Origin: an uncultured Porphyromonadaceae bacterium | Lineage (GTDB): Bacteria > Bacteroidota > Bacteroidia > Bacteroidales > Muribaculaceae | DNA: 17,712 bases | Assembly: GCA_905212215.1 (NCBI GenBank) | Contig: CAJMDR010000004.1 | Location: forward strand, 1 to 17,712 | Reading direction: 5' to 3' | Shown here: positions 6,959 to 15,254 of the stretch, piece by piece | Position numbering within the stretch: the stretch's first letter is position 1 | Layout: the number at the start of each line of letters is the position of its first letter | Position numbers and translations under genes: made by a program | The notes under the pieces: generated by a model | The model's input: the letters and a program-made list of their open reading frames with translations, nothing else | Databases searched by the model: none | Told to the model about the DNA's origin: nothing

Positions 6959-8308
6959 TTACGACATTCCTGCCGTCATGGGGTTCTCAGCTTTTTTCTC
7001 TTCAGCTTCAACTTCTTCCTCGATGGTCTTATGCTCATGTTCCTCACTGGGTTGAGCAAGAGAGATGAAGATAGTTGAAAGCATGGTGAAGACATATGCC
7101 TGGATAAAGCTTACCAACACATCCAGAGCAAGCATAAAGATTGAGAAGAGAATGGAAATCACTACCGAACTTCCTGCTGCCGCTGCTCCGAATGCTGCGA
7201 AGATGAAAATCAGCACGGTAAGGGTCAGCACGATCATGTGACCACCCATCATGTTGGCGAAAAGACGGACACAGAGAGCTGCCGGTTTGGTAAAGATACC
7301 GAAGATTTCTATTACCTGCATTATGGGAAGCGGGAACTTCAGCCAGATAGGTACATCTGGCCAAAAAATCTCTTTCCAGTAATGCTTGGTGCCATTGATG
7401 TTTGTAACAATGAATGTCAGCAATGCCAGAACCAGAGTTATGGCTATGTTGCCTGTCAGGTTAGCTCCGCCCGGGAATATCACTATCAGACCCATCAGGT
7501 TCATGATTAGGATGAAGAAGAAGCAGGTCAGCAGATAAGGTGCAAACTTGTTCGCTTTATCCTTAAGTGTATCGCGAATTACACCAGTATAAATGAAGTC
7601 CACAAGCATCTCGAAAAAGCCCATGCCTTTGCGCGGTGTCTTGAAACCATATTTTTTGTAATGTCTTACAAGCACCATGCAGAGGAGCCATACAATGACA
7701 GCAGCTATGAAAAGAGCAAGAACATTCTTTGTAATGGAGATGTCGAAAGGTTTGTACTCACGATAGTACATACCTTGTCCCTTTGCCACATGGTAGACAT
7801 ATCCCGGAACAACTACATGTTCTCCGGCTTTTTCTTTACCTTCAGCTGCAATCTTTGCGGCTTCAGCCTTAACGTTGGCTTCTTCTTCCGGTGTAAGCGG
7901 GAAAACTTGTACTACTTTGTTCTTATGGGTAGAAGTATGCGCTATTACAAAGTCGTAGTTCTTTCCGTCCTTGCTGATATGGTGTATTACCGGTAACAGT
8001 TCCTCGGTAACTTTCCCGGTGGTTTCATCTTTGATTACTTCCACTTCGGTCAGTTTGGCAGATGAGAAACAATGCCATGAGCCATCTTCCGCACGTACTA
8101 TAACCGGTAACGGGATGCGGTAGATATGCGCGAAAGGCATTTCCCATCCGTAGCCGTCGCCAAGGTGGTGGAAAATCACTTCCTTGACGTCCAGATTTCC
8201 CGAGTCCTTATCCTTGCCTTCTTCGCCCGCTGCCATGGCCTGAACCGGGATAGTGAGGCAAAGCATTGCCGTCAGGAAGCCAACTATGAGTTTTGTAATT
8301 TTTCTCAT
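6959..8308 (-). CDS. atpB: F1Fo ATP synthase subunit a (AtpB) with signal peptide and large extracytoplasmic domain
   Basis: Stator membrane subunit that forms the two proton half-channels against the c ring. The start is placed at 8308 (MRKITKLIVGFLTAML) because this gives a good signal peptide, with likely cleavage after AMA near residue 27. A longer in-frame start at 8383 would overlap most of the end of atpC with non-conserved residues. Residues about 28-190 form a soluble domain that contains the family block VIFHHLGDGYGWEMPFAHIYRIPLPVI and a charged helix. Five to six membrane helices follow. The essential arginine is Arg348 in AALCVRLFANMMGGH, and FIQAYVFTMLSTIF is the last conserved helix. 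The tail from 420 is acidic and His-rich. 449 residues is long compared with about 270 in E. coli. An N-terminal extension is usual in this phylum. Confidence 0.94.
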   Translation of the reverse strand: MRKITKLIVGFLTAMLCLTIPVQAMAAGEEGKDKDSGNLDVKEVIFHHLGDGYGWEMPFAHIYRIPLPVIVRAEDGSWHCFSSAKLTEVEVIKDETTGKVTEELLPVIHHISKDGKNYDFVIAHTSTHKNKVVQVFPLTPEEEANVKAEAAKIAAEGKEKAGEHVVVPGYVYHVAKGQGMYYREYKPFDISITKNVLALFIAAVIVWLLCMVLVRHYKKYGFKTPRKGMGFFEMLVDFIYTGVIRDTLKDKANKFAPYLLTCFFFILIMNLMGLIVIFPGGANLTGNIAITLVLALLTFIVTNINGTKHYWKEIFWPDVPIWLKFPLPIMQVIEIFGIFTKPAALCVRLFANMMGGHMIVLTLTVLIFIFAAFGAAAAGSSVVISILFSIFMLALDVLVSFIQAYVFTMLSTIFISLAQPSEEHEHKTIEEEVEAEEKKAENPMTAGMS

Positions 8309-8333
8309 AAGTTTTTCGTTTCCGGATGCCGGG

Positions 8334-8570
8334 TTAATATACACAGACATCGACTTTGTTATTCTCCACATCCGCCAGGCCACCTTTAATCATTAGGTTG
8401 TTCTCCTGGTCGTTGTCGTCGAGATAACGCACCTTGCCGGGCACCAGCACTGCGATCAACGGCGCGTGGTTTCTCAACACCGTGAAACTGCCGGCGTATC
8501 CCGGCAATGTCACAGCTTTTGCCGTTCCTTCGAATAGCACTTCCTGTGCCGATATGATGCGAAGCGTCAT
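8334..8570 (-). CDS. atpC: F1Fo ATP synthase subunit epsilon (AtpC), minimal form
   Basis: Rotor-foot subunit joining gamma to the c ring. Only the N-terminal beta-sandwich domain is present, recognised by AKAVTLPGYAGSFTVLRNHAPLI followed by GGLADVENNKVDV. At 78 residues it lacks the C-terminal helical hairpin found in the ~139-residue E. coli protein, so epsilon-type inhibition by an extended hairpin is not possible. Short epsilon is known in Bacteroidota, and nothing suggests truncation by mutation. It lies 90 bases after atpD, a gap with alternative stem-loops, and 25 bases before atpB. Confidence 0.93.
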   Translation of the reverse strand: MTLRIISAQEVLFEGTAKAVTLPGYAGSFTVLRNHAPLIAVLVPGKVRYLDDNDQENNLMIKGGLADVENNKVDVCVY

Positions 8571-8594
8571 GTGTTCTTTATTTTATTTCGTGGT

Positions 8595-8655
8595 TCCGGG
8601 TCTTACTCTCAAAGGTCTGAACCTCTTCAAGCTGTATGACCCGGATTTCACGGGT
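8595..8655 (-). promoter_or_regulatory. Mutually exclusive stem-loops between atpD and atpC
   Basis: In message order there are three complementary elements: ACCCG (8655-8651), TCCGGGTC (8645-8638) and GACCCGGA (8602-8595). The second can pair with the first (5 bp, 7-base loop) or with the third (perfect 8 bp, 35-base spacer). Inside the spacer a further small hairpin, AGGT/ACCT plus two weaker pairs (8611-8626), folds on a four-base loop. The first element begins 5 bases after the atpD stop, where a terminating ribosome would cover it. A role in setting the 3:1 beta-to-epsilon ratio or in mRNA processing is inferred only. Confidence 0.45.
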
Positions 8656-8660
8656 AATTA

Positions 8661-10196
<1,536 letters not shown>

Positions 10197-10215
10197 TTAT
10201 TCTTTTATTTGATGA

Positions 10216-11295
10216 TTAGAAGTGCCAGTTGAGTGCTACAAACACTGCCATCAGCACCAGATTGGCCAAAGCCAGGGGCATGAGGTATTTCCACTCGAAA
10301 GCGAGCATCTGGTCGATTCGGATACGAGGGAAGGTCCATTTGAACCAGATAATCACGAAGCTGACAAAGAATGCCTTTAGCAGGAACCATACGATGCCGG
10401 GGATGAAGTTCATGATGTTGTTGAAGCCTTCCCAACCGGGTACATGCAGAGGCATCCAGCCGCCAAGGAACATCAGCGATGCAATGCCCGATACGATGAA
10501 GAGGTTCAGGTACTCTGCGAGATAGAAGAAGCCGAAGTGGATACCGGAATACTCGGTGTGGTAGCCAGCCGTCAGCTCATGTTCAGCCTCAGGAAGGTCG
10601 AAAGGACCACGGTTTGTTTCTGCAGTCGCTGCTATGATGTAGATGAAGAAAGCGATTATAGCGGGTATGTGTCCGCGGAAGATAAACCAAGCCGATTCCT
10701 GCTGATTCACGAGCTCCGTAATGCTTAGGGTACCGGAGAAGACCACAATCGTCAGGATTGCAAGACCTAATGAGAGTTCATAGCTGACCATCTGTGCTCC
10801 GGAACGCATAGCACCTATGAGGGTGTACTTGTTGTTCGAAGACCATCCTGCGAGCAATATGCCGAGGATACCTACGGAACTTACTGCAAGGATAAAGAAG
10901 ATGCCTATGTTGAAGTCTATGATCTGCAGGCCGTTTCCCCATGGGAGGCAGGCAAGCATTGTCACCGAAGAAGTGATGACGATGTAGGGTGCCAGCTTGA
11001 AGAGGAATTTGTCGGTGTTACGCAGGCAGATAAGTTCCTTTATAAGAATCTTGAACATATCTGCGAACACCTGGAGCACGCCCCATTTGCCCACACGCAT
11101 CGGGCCGAGACGGCACTGGAACCATGCGCAGAGCTTGCGTTCGTAGAGGATGTAGAACAATGCCAGCACTGTGTACATGGCAAGAATCAGCACGGCTATG
11201 ATCACACATTCAATAGTCACTGCCAGCCAGTCGGCCATTCCTGTTCCTAAGAGCAGGTCGTTGAACCACCGTGTTATATTTCCAAAATCGTACAT
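10216..11295 (-). CDS. nuoH: NADH-quinone oxidoreductase subunit H (NuoH)
   Basis: Membrane subunit of complex I that, with NuoB and NuoD, forms the quinone-binding chamber and the first proton channel. The 359-residue protein has about eight to nine hydrophobic helices. Conserved blocks are YERKLCAWFQCRLGPMRVG, then GAMRSGAQMVSYELSLGLA, then AETNRGPFDLPEAEHELTAG and YHTEYSGIHFGFFYLAEY. Together these define the quinone channel loops. Length is slightly above E. coli NuoH (325). The start ATG lies 81 bases after nuoCD, a gap with a short tandem repeat. nuoI, which normally follows nuoH directly (or after nuoG in other phyla), is displaced by 7.2 kb of ATP synthase genes. Confidence 0.97.
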   Translation of the reverse strand: MYDFGNITRWFNDLLLGTGMADWLAVTIECVIIAVLILAMYTVLALFYILYERKLCAWFQCRLGPMRVGKWGVLQVFADMFKILIKELICLRNTDKFLFKLAPYIVITSSVTMLACLPWGNGLQIIDFNIGIFFILAVSSVGILGILLAGWSSNNKYTLIGAMRSGAQMVSYELSLGLAILTIVVFSGTLSITELVNQQESAWFIFRGHIPAIIAFFIYIIAATAETNRGPFDLPEAEHELTAGYHTEYSGIHFGFFYLAEYLNLFIVSGIASLMFLGGWMPLHVPGWEGFNNIMNFIPGIVWFLLKAFFVSFVIIWFKWTFPRIRIDQMLAFEWKYLMPLALANLVLMAVFVALNWHF

Positions 11296-11343
11296 TTTGC
11301 TTAGGTTTGGTTCTCAATCCACAATGCCTTCGTTGCCGGTTAC

Positions 11344-11374
11344 TTGTGAATTGTGCATTGTGTATTGTGAATTG
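11344..11374. repeat. Short tandem repeat, four units of TTGTGNA
   Basis: Four consecutive 7-base units of the form TTGTGNA occur at 11344-11371: TTGTGAA, TTGTGCA, TTGTGTA, TTGTGAA. The first three bases of a fifth unit follow. Only the sixth base varies. A looser relative (TCAATCCACAATGCC) lies nearby at about 11313-11327 in inverted sense. The array fills part of the 81-base gap between nuoCD and nuoH. It is too short for CRISPR and its function is unknown. Confidence 0.75.
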
Positions 11375-11376
11375 GT

Positions 11377-12999
11377 TTAGCGGTCTATATCGGGGATTAC
11401 GAAGTCGAGGGCGGCTCCGATGGTTATAAGGTCTGCAATCATGTAGTTTGCGCAGGTCAGATCCATAACGCCCACCAGGTTGAAGCAAGGACTCTGGAAG
11501 TGTACACGCCACGGAGTCTTCTCGCCGGTAGATTCGATGAATACACCGAAAGTACCACGGCTTGCCTCAACTTGCTGATACCAGCGTCCTGCAGGCAGCT
11601 TTATCACTCTCGGCACCTGAGCACGGATTTCGCCTTCGGGGATATTGTCTACGAGCTGCTCAAGAATCTTGACGCTCTCCTCAATCTCGCGCATACGAAC
11701 CATGTAGCGGGCGTAGGAGTCGCATCCGTCTTCGAGGACTTCGTTGAAGTCAAGTTCGTTATAGATGCTGTAGGGATGCTTCTTACGGCAGTCGCAGCTG
11801 AAGTTCGAGCCACGTCCTGAAGGACCTGTGATGCAATAATTTATCGCATCCTCACGGCTCAGATGCCCTACATTCTTAAGACGGTTGAGTGCTATTACGT
11901 TGCCGGAGAACACTTTATGGTATTCCTTAAGAGCCTTAGGCATGATAGCGCAAAGTTCCTTAACATCCTTCTGAAAGTCGGGATGCAGGTCTGCAATCAC
12001 ACCGCCGATCACGTTATAGTTCATCGACATGCGTGCTCCGCAAGTCTTGTCGAAGATGTCAAGCACTTTTTCGCGCTCGCGGAAGCCATAGAAGAAGCAG
12101 GTTGTTGCTCCGAGGTCCATGGATGTACAACCGAACGAAAGAAGGTGGCTTGAGATACGCATCAGCTCGTCCATCATCACACGGATTACCTGTGCGCGGC
12201 GGGGTACTTCTATACCGAGAGCTTTCTCTATGCACATGCAGAGGCAATGACGGTTCTGATGAGCCGACATATAGTCCATACGGTCGGTGAAATGGAGAAT
12301 CTGCGGATAGGCAAGTCCTTCAGCAAGTTTCTCAATGCCACGGTGAATGTAACCACTTACAACATCCACTTTTTTTACCACCTCGCCGTCTACGGCAGCG
12401 CGGAAGCGCATCACGCCGTGAGTCGAGGGATGTTGCGGACCAATATTGACTACATAATCCTCAGCCTGGAAGACTTTTTTGTCATGGCGTGTAACATTGC
12501 CGTTCTCATCTTCTTCCAAAGTATAAGTATCGTCTTCGTTCACCTCATCGGTAAGACGAATAGGATTCAGTTCGGGATTTGCGTCATAATCCTTGCGCAA
12601 GGGATATCCCACCCAGTCGTTGCGCAGGAAGAAACGACGCATGTCGGGGTGGCCTATGAATTCTATGCCATAGAAGTCATAAACCTCACGCTCCTGGAAG
12701 TTCGCTACTTTCCATATGTCGCTTACAGAGTGGAGGCGAGGCTGGTTGCGGTCCGGAGTCTCCACGCGAACGCATATCATCTCCCAGTTGCGCGGAGTGG
12801 AAGTGAGATAATAGAGACAGCCGAGGGTTTCGGTCCAGTCCATGCCCACAACAGCGGTAAGCATGTCGAACCCGTAGCTGTCGCGCAGTTTCAGTGCCAG
12901 CTCATGCCACTTGGTGTCAGGCACCTTTACCAGCAGACATTCACCCTGCTCGAAAACGGCTTCCGGGCAAATGGTGCTTATTTCTTTTTGGATATCCAT
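11377..12999 (-). CDS. nuoCD: Fused NADH-quinone oxidoreductase subunits C and D (NuoCD)
   Basis: Peripheral-arm subunit of complex I that joins NuoC and NuoD in a single 540-residue chain. The NuoC part covers about residues 1-145 and carries the family signature SDIWKVANFQEREVYDFYGI, followed by RNDWVGYPLRKDY. A 35-residue acidic linker (about 148-180) leads into NuoD, which starts with the quinone-site segment NIGPQHPSTHGVMRF at about 185-199. It continues with FTDRMDYMSAHQNRHCLCM, FYGFREREKVLD and the C-terminal IADLITIGAALDFVIPDIDR. NuoD lines the quinone-reduction site with NuoB. Fusion of C and D is common in Bacteroidota and enterobacteria. It starts 39 bases after nuoB. No nuoE, nuoF or nuoG follows. 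Confidence 0.96.
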   Translation of the reverse strand: MDIQKEISTICPEAVFEQGECLLVKVPDTKWHELALKLRDSYGFDMLTAVVGMDWTETLGCLYYLTSTPRNWEMICVRVETPDRNQPRLHSVSDIWKVANFQEREVYDFYGIEFIGHPDMRRFFLRNDWVGYPLRKDYDANPELNPIRLTDEVNEDDTYTLEEDENGNVTRHDKKVFQAEDYVVNIGPQHPSTHGVMRFRAAVDGEVVKKVDVVSGYIHRGIEKLAEGLAYPQILHFTDRMDYMSAHQNRHCLCMCIEKALGIEVPRRAQVIRVMMDELMRISSHLLSFGCTSMDLGATTCFFYGFREREKVLDIFDKTCGARMSMNYNVIGGVIADLHPDFQKDVKELCAIMPKALKEYHKVFSGNVIALNRLKNVGHLSREDAINYCITGPSGRGSNFSCDCRKKHPYSIYNELDFNEVLEDGCDSYARYMVRMREIEESVKILEQLVDNIPEGEIRAQVPRVIKLPAGRWYQQVEASRGTFGVFIESTGEKTPWRVHFQSPCFNLVGVMDLTCANYMIADLITIGAALDFVIPDIDR

Positions 13000-13038
13000 G
13001 ATGTTGATGTGGTCAGTCGTTATGGTTGATGCCTGAGA

Positions 13039-13659
13039 TTATTTCATTGACTCGCGGTCTTCGGGGTGCTGAGCGAAGAACTCCTCGATTTTCTCTTTGC
13101 GGTTAGCGCCGCCGAAGAACTTCTGCACCTTGATTTTTCTCTGGAGCTGCATGAGTCCGTAGAACATTGCCTCGGGACGCGGAGGGCAACCGGGAACATA
13201 TACGTCCACAGGAAGAATCTTGTCCACACCCGGCAGAACGCAGTAAGAATTCTTGAAAGGACCGCCGCTCACGGCGCAACCGCCACAGGCAATGACATAT
13301 TTCGGCTCTGCGAGCTGCTCATAGAGGCGGAGCAGAACAGGCGCCATGCGGTGAACGATAGTACCCTGCACCATTATATAGTCGGCCTGACGTGGTGAGT
13401 TACGGGCTACCTCGAAGCCGAATCGTGCCATGTCGTAACGTGCGGCGCCGAGACTCATAAACTCGATAGCACAGCAGGAAGTACCGAAACAGAGAGGCCA
13501 CAGAGAGTTTGCGCGACCCCAGTTTATCAGTTCGTCGAACGCACCAACCACCACGTTAGCTCCGGTGGCGTTGAGTTCTTCTACCAGTTTATCTATATAC
13601 TCGTTGTCTTTGAAGTCTTCATGCTTCATCGACTTGATATGAGGATTTTTCACTGCCAT
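13039..13659 (-). CDS. nuoB: NADH-quinone oxidoreductase subunit B (NuoB), N2 cluster subunit
   Basis: Carries the terminal [4Fe-4S] cluster N2, which reduces quinone. All four expected ligands are present: the tandem Cys62-Cys63 in FGTSCCAIEFM, Cys128 in CGGCAVSGG and Cys158 in VPGCPPRPEA. The protein is 206 residues, with a charged N-terminal extension of about 40 residues before the conserved core and a lysine/glutamate-rich tail. Its start overlaps the last 10 bases of nuoA, so translational coupling is probable. No anomaly was seen. Confidence 0.97.
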   Translation of the reverse strand: MAVKNPHIKSMKHEDFKDNEYIDKLVEELNATGANVVVGAFDELINWGRANSLWPLCFGTSCCAIEFMSLGAARYDMARFGFEVARNSPRQADYIMVQGTIVHRMAPVLLRLYEQLAEPKYVIACGGCAVSGGPFKNSYCVLPGVDKILPVDVYVPGCPPRPEAMFYGLMQLQRKIKVQKFFGGANRKEKIEEFFAQHPEDRESMK

Positions 13660-14021
13660 TTGAGCGCACCCTTTCTCCAGGCATAAGCCAGGCCTAAAAC
13701 TAATACGAAAAGGAAAATACCGACACAGAGCAGTCCAGAGGGACCCATCTGGTTAGTGATGGTAGCCCAGGGATAGAGGAAAACCGTCTCCACGTCGAAG
13801 ATGAGGAAGAGGATGGCGAATATGTAATAACCGGCCTTGAACTGCACCATCGAGTCACCGCGCGTAGGTATGCCGCACTCATATGGGTCAGCTTTCCGCG
13901 AAGAGAACGAACGCGGAGCAATTAATTTAGCAATTAGCAGAGCGGCGAAGACAAGCCCTATGCCTGTCAGCCCCGCCGTAATGGCCAGAGTGCCGTTGCC
14001 GATTCTTAACAACAATTCCAT
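13650..14021 (-). CDS. nuoA: NADH-quinone oxidoreductase subunit A (NuoA)
   Basis: Small membrane subunit of complex I with three transmembrane helices. The 123-residue protein contains the diagnostic loop DPYECGIPTRGDSMVQFKAGYY with the conserved cysteine, and the second-helix signature FLIFDVETVFLYPWA. It is the first gene of the operon. The start ATG at 14021 is preceded by a leader of about 90 bases and a well-matched Bacteroidota promoter. The TAA stop lies within the first codons of nuoB. Confidence 0.96.
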   Translation of the reverse strand: MELLLRIGNGTLAITAGLTGIGLVFAALLIAKLIAPRSFSSRKADPYECGIPTRGDSMVQFKAGYYIFAILFLIFDVETVFLYPWATITNQMGPSGLLCVGIFLFVLVLGLAYAWRKGALKWQ

Positions 14022-14078
14022 AAAATCGTACTACAGTTTATGGTTACAAACAATCGTTTCACAGACGGAATAATGGGG

Positions 14079-14092
14079 CGCCGCAATCGGCG
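14079..14092 (-). other. GC-rich hairpin in the nuoA 5' leader
   Basis: A perfect 5-bp stem, CGCCG (14079-14083) with CGGCG (14088-14092), closes a four-base loop. In the message it lies roughly 20-30 bases after the expected transcription start and about 55 bases before nuoA. It may protect the 5' end of the very long nuo-atp transcript. No recognised riboswitch was seen around it. Confidence 0.4.
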
Positions 14093-14119
14093 TCATTGCC
14101 TATCCCGCAAAAATCACTG

Positions 14120-14151
14120 CAAAGTTAACACTTTTTTTATTCATCTACAAA
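14120..14151 (-). promoter_or_regulatory. Bacteroidota-type promoter upstream of nuoA
   Basis: On the coding strand TTTG (14151-14148) is followed by 20 bases and TAACTTTG (14127-14120). This matches the primary sigma consensus of Bacteroidota, TTTG-N19/20-TAnnTTTG, at every defined base. The transcription start would fall near 14112, leaving about 90 bases of leader. No comparable site was recognised in the gaps nuoCD-nuoH, nuoH-atpD, atpB-atpE or atpG-nuoI, so this is the best candidate to drive the whole nuo-atp block. Confidence 0.8.
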
Positions 14152-14212
14152 TATTTATGTATTTCCCGCTTTATGTTTTAGAGCATATTCCGCGACTATT
14201 TGCAAAGAGAAC

Positions 14213-14238
14213 CCGCAGCAACCCCTGGGTAACTGCGG
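14213..14238 (-). terminator. Candidate terminator between the lipoprotein gene and nuoA
   Basis: CCGCAG (14213-14218) pairs perfectly with CTGCGG (14233-14238), and the loop can pair further through ACC/GGT. On the coding strand the stem is followed by GGTTCTCTTTGC, a weak pyrimidine tract rather than a clean T-run. It lies about 85 bases after the lipoprotein stop and before the nuo promoter. Position favours a terminator; the poor tract keeps confidence low. Confidence 0.4.
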
Positions 14239-14268
14239 ATTACACGTTGCATTTTTCTATATCCCACG

Positions 14269-14290
14269 CTTCCGGAGTTGATGCCGGAAG
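14269..14290 (-). other. Stem-loop after the lipoprotein gene
   Basis: A perfect 7-bp inverted repeat, CTTCCGG (14269-14275) with CCGGAAG (14284-14290), encloses an 8-base loop. It starts about 30 bases downstream of the lipoprotein stop. No T-run follows, so it may shield the 3' end of the receptor-lipoprotein message rather than terminate it. Confidence 0.45.
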
Positions 14291-14320
14291 AGGAGATCAT
14301 GCTCTCTCATTGCGGAATGA

Positions 14321-15226
14321 TTACTGATTGTTGCGGTTCAGGTCGGTGGTTACGTTTGCGGCGCCGTCATATCGTCCTGCCACTTTAAAGGAGATGTTGG
14401 CGCGACGGAGATCGGTGGAATTGGCCACGAGGGTGAAGTTGTTGAAGATGAATCTCTCGTTGGGGACCATCAGGGCACCTTCCCTTACGCGAGGTATTAT
14501 GTTTTCCCCTACCACGCGGTATGAGTCATGCTGATATTCTATCTTCAGACCCTGGAGCTGCATCTCGGTGTTCGCCATCGACGGTGGCATCTCTTCTGCG
14601 AAGACAGGGTTGTAGATAGAAACTGTGGCGGTGCCTTTGGCCAGGTCCATCACCACATTATATATGGGCTTTTCAGTGGAGAACTCCTTGTGCTGGTCGT
14701 TGTAGACATATGTGGTCATTGTCTGGCCGAAGTAGTATGAGTTTGCCGCGAAAGTCTTGGCGCTGAAGATATCGCTGACAGTATAGTCAATGACATACTG
14801 GCGGAAGACAGGCATCATATCCACTATCAGCGAGGGACGGAAGTTGAGCATGGTTGAGATCTGCGCCCTTACATTGGTAGCGGAAGTGCCGCCGTTGGAA
14901 TTGGGTATCATTCCCACATTTATGTTCTGAATACGGCCATTGTAGTAGTCGTTGTAAGTGAACGCAAGGTTCTCGCCAAGGAACTTATAGTCCACATCCT
15001 TGTATCGCAGTCCGTTGATGCCTAATTTCGCCATCTTGTTGCCATAGTCGAACTGGAAAGTGTACTGCACCATCTGAGCCGAAGCATTTTCATCGGCATT
15101 GGCGGGAATGATGAGGGTAGCTATGGAATCGCCATAGTTTTCCGTGGGCGACTCTTTCGAGTCATCGCAGGCCGTAAGGCCGAGTCCCAGAAGTATTGTA
15201 AGGGACGGAATGAGAAGTTTTTTCAT
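14321..15226 (-). CDS. Predicted surface lipoprotein with internal duplication, partner of the adjacent receptor
   Basis: I do not recognise the family. The 301-residue protein has a short signal peptide ending in the lipobox LTAC with Cys20 as the lipidated residue. The next residues are DDSKE; acidic residues right after the cysteine act as a surface-export signal in Bacteroidota, so exposure on the cell surface is inferred. The remainder is beta-rich with many Y, F, N and T. Two parts resemble each other: GLRYKDVDYKFLGENLAF (72-89) and GLKIEYQHDSYRVVGENIIP (226-245), which suggests two related beta domains. It starts 28 bases after the TonB-dependent receptor stop, so the two are probably co-transcribed. 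A role in capturing the receptor's ligand is plausible but unproven. Confidence 0.85.
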   Translation of the reverse strand: MKKLLIPSLTILLGLGLTACDDSKESPTENYGDSIATLIIPANADENASAQMVQYTFQFDYGNKMAKLGINGLRYKDVDYKFLGENLAFTYNDYYNGRIQNINVGMIPNSNGGTSATNVRAQISTMLNFRPSLIVDMMPVFRQYVIDYTVSDIFSAKTFAANSYYFGQTMTTYVYNDQHKEFSTEKPIYNVVMDLAKGTATVSIYNPVFAEEMPPSMANTEMQLQGLKIEYQHDSYRVVGENIIPRVREGALMVPNERFIFNNFTLVANSTDLRRANISFKVAGRYDGAANVTTDLNRNNQ

Positions 15227-15254
15227 TATATCGTAGTGTCTTATTATTATCTAA

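Noticed and set aside
8309..8383. An upstream start for atpB at 8383
   Set aside because: The extra 25 residues are unlike the family, would overlap the end of atpC by 50 bases and would bury the signal peptide. The start at 8308 gives a normal signal sequence with an A-rich leader.
11344..11374. CRISPR array
   Set aside because: The units are 7 bases, directly abutting and without spacers; no cas genes are nearby.
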